Shown here one piece after another: positions 41,520 through 43,594 of a stretch of DNA of 43,594 nt. The notes under the pieces are model-generated. The model saw only the letters and a list, made by a program, of their open reading frames with translations. It was not told the origin of the DNA and did no database searches. The position numbers and the translations under genes are program-made. Numbering within the stretch: the stretch's first letter is position 1; each line of letters starts with the position of its first letter. The stretch is taken from the NCBI GenBank assembly GCA_947643145.1, contig CANRVD010000019.1, positions 1-43,594 on the forward strand, written 5' to 3'. This DNA is from an uncultured bacterium (GTDB lineage Bacteria; Bacillota; Clostridia; Lachnospirales; Lachnospiraceae).

Positions 41520-43594
41520 CTATACACCCTTTACTTTTCCCTTGAACCCTGCATTCTTTAAAGCCTTCTCATATTTCGTGACTTTATTCTTTGGAACCTT
41601 AACTACTGCGGCCTTTGGCACGCCTTTGAAAGCATTCTTATCAATCTTTGTAATATTTGTTGATTTGATGGTAATCGTCTTTAGCTTATTACAGCCATTA
41701 AATGCATTTTTACCAATGGTCTTAATGTTACTTCCAATCGTAATCTTCTTAAGATTCTTGTCATTCTTAAATGCATTATCTGCAATACTGACAACCTTAT
41801 ATGTTACACTCTTTCCATTTACAGTTATCTTAACCGTAGCAGGAACTGTTATTGTAATCTTCTTCGTATTTTTGACTTTGACATATTTTACCGACTTAGC
41901 TGATGCACTTGCTACCTCGTAAGCATTGCCTGACTTTGTAATCTTGTCACCCTTCTTAAGGGAAGGAGCTTTTATCGGCTCTGCACTTGGCGTTACTGCC
42001 GGAGCATCTGTTGGTTCCGTACTTGGTGCCACTGTTGGCTCTGTCGGAGCATCTGTCGGTTCTGTGCTTGGTTCTGTCGTTGGTTCAGCAGATGGCGCTG
42101 CCGTTGGATTAGGTGTTGTTTTTGATGGCTCAACGATAGGCACTGCTTCCATCTCTGAATCAGAAGGTGTGAACATTCCCTCTGTATCCTTTGCTGTCAA
42201 CTTAAATGCATAATCGCTTGCACTATCCCAGGAATAAGTAATCGCCTGTATGCGTACACAATCTCCTGCCTTGATTCCAAGACCGTCAAGCGTGCAGCTT
42301 TGTGTTGAACCTGCTGAATACGATTCATCTGTACCTTTTACCGTATAAGTATATGCTGTTGAATTAATAATCACTATAAAGTCAATAGATGTCCATGGAT
42401 TAAAGCTTGTATCGGCTGCACATTTTACTTCAAATGCCAGCGAATCACAATCTGCGGTTGCATCAGAGGTTGCTAATACATCTGCCTTTTTGCCACAATA
42501 CAGTTTTCCCTGCTCTAAGTCCACATCGGATCCTTCATCCCCCAGAGTAATCCCTACTTTGAATACCCAACTGCTGGTGTGATCCTCCCATGCATCTGTA
42601 TAAGCTTCTACCTTATACGTATCACCCTTTTTGATTGCAAACTCATTTTTAATATCATAGGTACTTGTTGCACCCAAATCCCAACTTGTACCTGCCTGAG
42701 CATGTGTGATTGCTTTGCCATTTACAGTTACTACCACATTCAGTTTAACATATTCATTAAAACCTACATCACTTGCACACTGTACTGTAACGGCTGCTGT
42801 GTTATAATTAGCATCTGCTGTTGTTTCTGGAATAATAGTTGCAAGCTTTTTGGGCTCTTGCCACGCAGAAGTCTGTACTTCACCAATTTTATCTTCTCCC
42901 GCTGGTGGTGTGCTAGGTTCGTCACTTGGTGATGTACTTGGCTCGTCACTCGGTGATGTACTTGGTTCGTCACTTGGTGATGTACTTGGCTCGTCACTTG
43001 GAGTAGTTTCTGAATCATCACTGCTGGTTGGTATTACAAAGGACACCTTAAATAACCAAGGGTCAGAACCTACAGAATCATATGCATAGGTAACCGCTTC
43101 TATTTTAAAGTTCTGTCCCTTTTTGATGCCTAAACCTTCCAGTGAAAAGGTTTTATCTGTTTGGCTATAATCATCCGTTTCTCCTGTTTTATCTATTTTC
43201 TTTGTCTCTCCTGCTACGGTTACCTCAAAACTAATAGTTATCCATTGACTAAAATTTACCCACTCCTGTGTAGAACCATCCTCTGCTGGCTCAAGCCTGT
43301 CAAGAGCACCTGAATGGCAGCTTAATTTTACTTCCAGTGTATCAATATCTATCTTTGCTGTCTGTTCTTCCAAAACAACTGCTTTTTGACCATAATGAAG
43401 CTCTGATACATCACTTACCGTCGTCTCTACTGTTGGTACCGTAATTGACAATTTATATAACCACGGGTCTGAACCTACAGAATCATATGCATAGGTAACC
43501 GCTTCTATTTTAAAACTCTGTCCTTTTTTGATTCCTAAGCCTTCCAGTGAAAAGGTTTTATCTGTTTGGCTATAATCATCCGTTTCTCCTGTTT
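41520..43594 (-). CDS. large repeat-containing surface protein with BspA-like leucine-rich C-terminus (partial)
   Basis: The reading frame is open to the right edge of the window, so the N-terminus with any signal peptide is missing; at least 691 residues are present. It has at least four beta-rich modules of 90-135 residues with a shared pattern (SLEGLGIKKGQNFKIEAVTY, EFAIKKGDTYKVEAYTDAW, TLDGLGIKAGDCVRIQAITY). Low-complexity linkers join them: PSDEPSTS repeats and PTAAPSAEPTTEPS-like. The C-terminal ~140 residues are a BspA-type LRR_5 domain (VVSIADNAFKNDKNLKKITIG, TIGKNAFNGCNKLKTITIK). The modules look like carbohydrate-binding domains, an inference from fold type. There is no LPXTG motif at the C-terminus. 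An adhesin or secreted binding protein is most likely. Confidence 0.82.
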   Translation of the reverse strand, partial: TGETDDYSQTDKTFSLEGLGIKKGQSFKIEAVTYAYDSVGSDPWLYKLSITVPTVETTVSDVSELHYGQKAVVLEEQTAKIDIDTLEVKLSCHSGALDRLEPAEDGSTQEWVNFSQWITISFEVTVAGETKKIDKTGETDDYSQTDKTFSLEGLGIKKGQNFKIEAVTYAYDSVGSDPWLFKVSFVIPTSSDDSETTPSDEPSTSPSDEPSTSPSDEPSTSPSDEPSTPPAGEDKIGEVQTSAWQEPKKLATIIPETTADANYNTAAVTVQCASDVGFNEYVKLNVVVTVNGKAITHAQAGTSWDLGATSTYDIKNEFAIKKGDTYKVEAYTDAWEDHTSSWVFKVGITLGDEGSDVDLEQGKLYCGKKADVLATSDATADCDSLAFEVKCAADTSFNPWTSIDFIVIINSTAYTYTVKGTDESYSAGSTQSCTLDGLGIKAGDCVRIQAITYSWDSASDYAFKLTAKDTEGMFTPSDSEMEAVPIVEPSKTTPNPTAAPSAEPTTEPSTEPTDAPTEPTVAPSTEPTDAPAVTPSAEPIKAPSLKKGDKITKSGNAYEVASASAKSVKYVKVKNTKKITITVPATVKITVNGKSVTYKVVSIADNAFKNDKNLKKITIGSNIKTIGKNAFNGCNKLKTITIKSTNITKIDKNAFKGVPKAAVVKVPKNKVTKYEKALKNAGFKGKVKGV
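42915..43005 (-). repeat. 24-bp tandem repeats coding the Ser/Pro/Asp/Glu linker
   Basis: About 3.5 copies of a 24-base unit (TTGGTGATGTACTTGGCTCGTCAC-like on the plus strand, written here as its pattern) encode (SPSDEPST)n. Copies differ by single bases. Such repeats expand and contract by slippage and would vary linker length between strains. Confidence 0.75.
43054..43594 (-). repeat. near-identical module duplication, offset 405 bp
   Basis: About 135 bases from 43054 recur from about 43460 to the window end with only a handful of differences; the offset is 405 bases (135 codons). It is a recent in-frame module duplication in the surface protein gene. Confidence 0.75.

Noticed and set aside
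42915-43005. CRISPR-like regular repeats
   Set aside because: They are 24-base tandem units without spacers, in frame within a coding sequence, encoding a Pro/Ser/Asp linker.

Overview
The window looks like a chromosome segment of a spore-forming, gut-type Clostridia, most likely Lachnospiraceae. This rests on the moderately low GC content, strong AGGAGG-type ribosome binding sites, a SigK-type sporulation sigma factor, a Veg protein, DUF368 and DUF1292 proteins, and BspA-like and papain-like secreted proteins. The genus cannot be fixed from sequence alone.

Left end (1-4850): decayed accessory DNA. It holds ABC transporter remnants (65-746), an intact ECF sigma factor / membrane partner / secreted protein operon (1317-3081), and a secreted-protein gene cut by a 163-bp palindromic element (3095-3561). 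A ParB-like gene follows, broken by a 61-bp inverted-repeat insertion with a CTAG target duplication. A short orphan fragment closes the region. Core genes then begin: rlmD, yhaM-type exoribonuclease and a stand-alone CheY.

Centre (8015-15901), the main result: the sigma-K gene is in two pieces, its C-terminal part at 8015-8383 and its N-terminal part at 15640-15901, both on the minus strand. They are separated by about 7.26 kb bounded by a 7-bp direct repeat (CAATACA on the plus strand). Joining the pieces at that repeat restores an uninterrupted SigK of about 207 aa. The intervening DNA is therefore a compact sigK intervening ('skin') element. It carries a large serine recombinase, a 77-aa protein overlapping the recombinase start (candidate directionality factor), a GtrII-type membrane glycosyltransferase, a membrane GGDEF diguanylate cyclase, and an RloA/RloB (AbiL-type) pair that looks like anti-phage defence. 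The reconstructed SigK has no pro-sequence, so excision is probably the main switch.

Right of the element (16008-34129) are mostly housekeeping genes: MYG1-family protein, NADP isocitrate dehydrogenase, S1-domain protein, ispF with an odd Cys-rich tail, tRNA-Met and tRNA-Val, VanZ-like protein, AI-2E-family permease, DUF368 protein, a secreted papain-like protease behind a structured leader, a DnaQ-type exonuclease and veg. A three-gene signalling operon follows (PAS histidine kinase, REC-HD-GYP, CheA-like kinase), then a SEC-C protein, lrgAB and glf.

Right end (34242-43594): a copper operon with a visible CsoR operator, csoR and a copA whose 3' end encodes a CopZ-like domain with its own internal ribosome binding site. 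An AT-rich island carries an unknown membrane protein, followed by a MATE transporter, a DUF1292 protein, a hairpin-rich intergenic region, and a large repeat-containing BspA-like surface protein that runs off the right edge.
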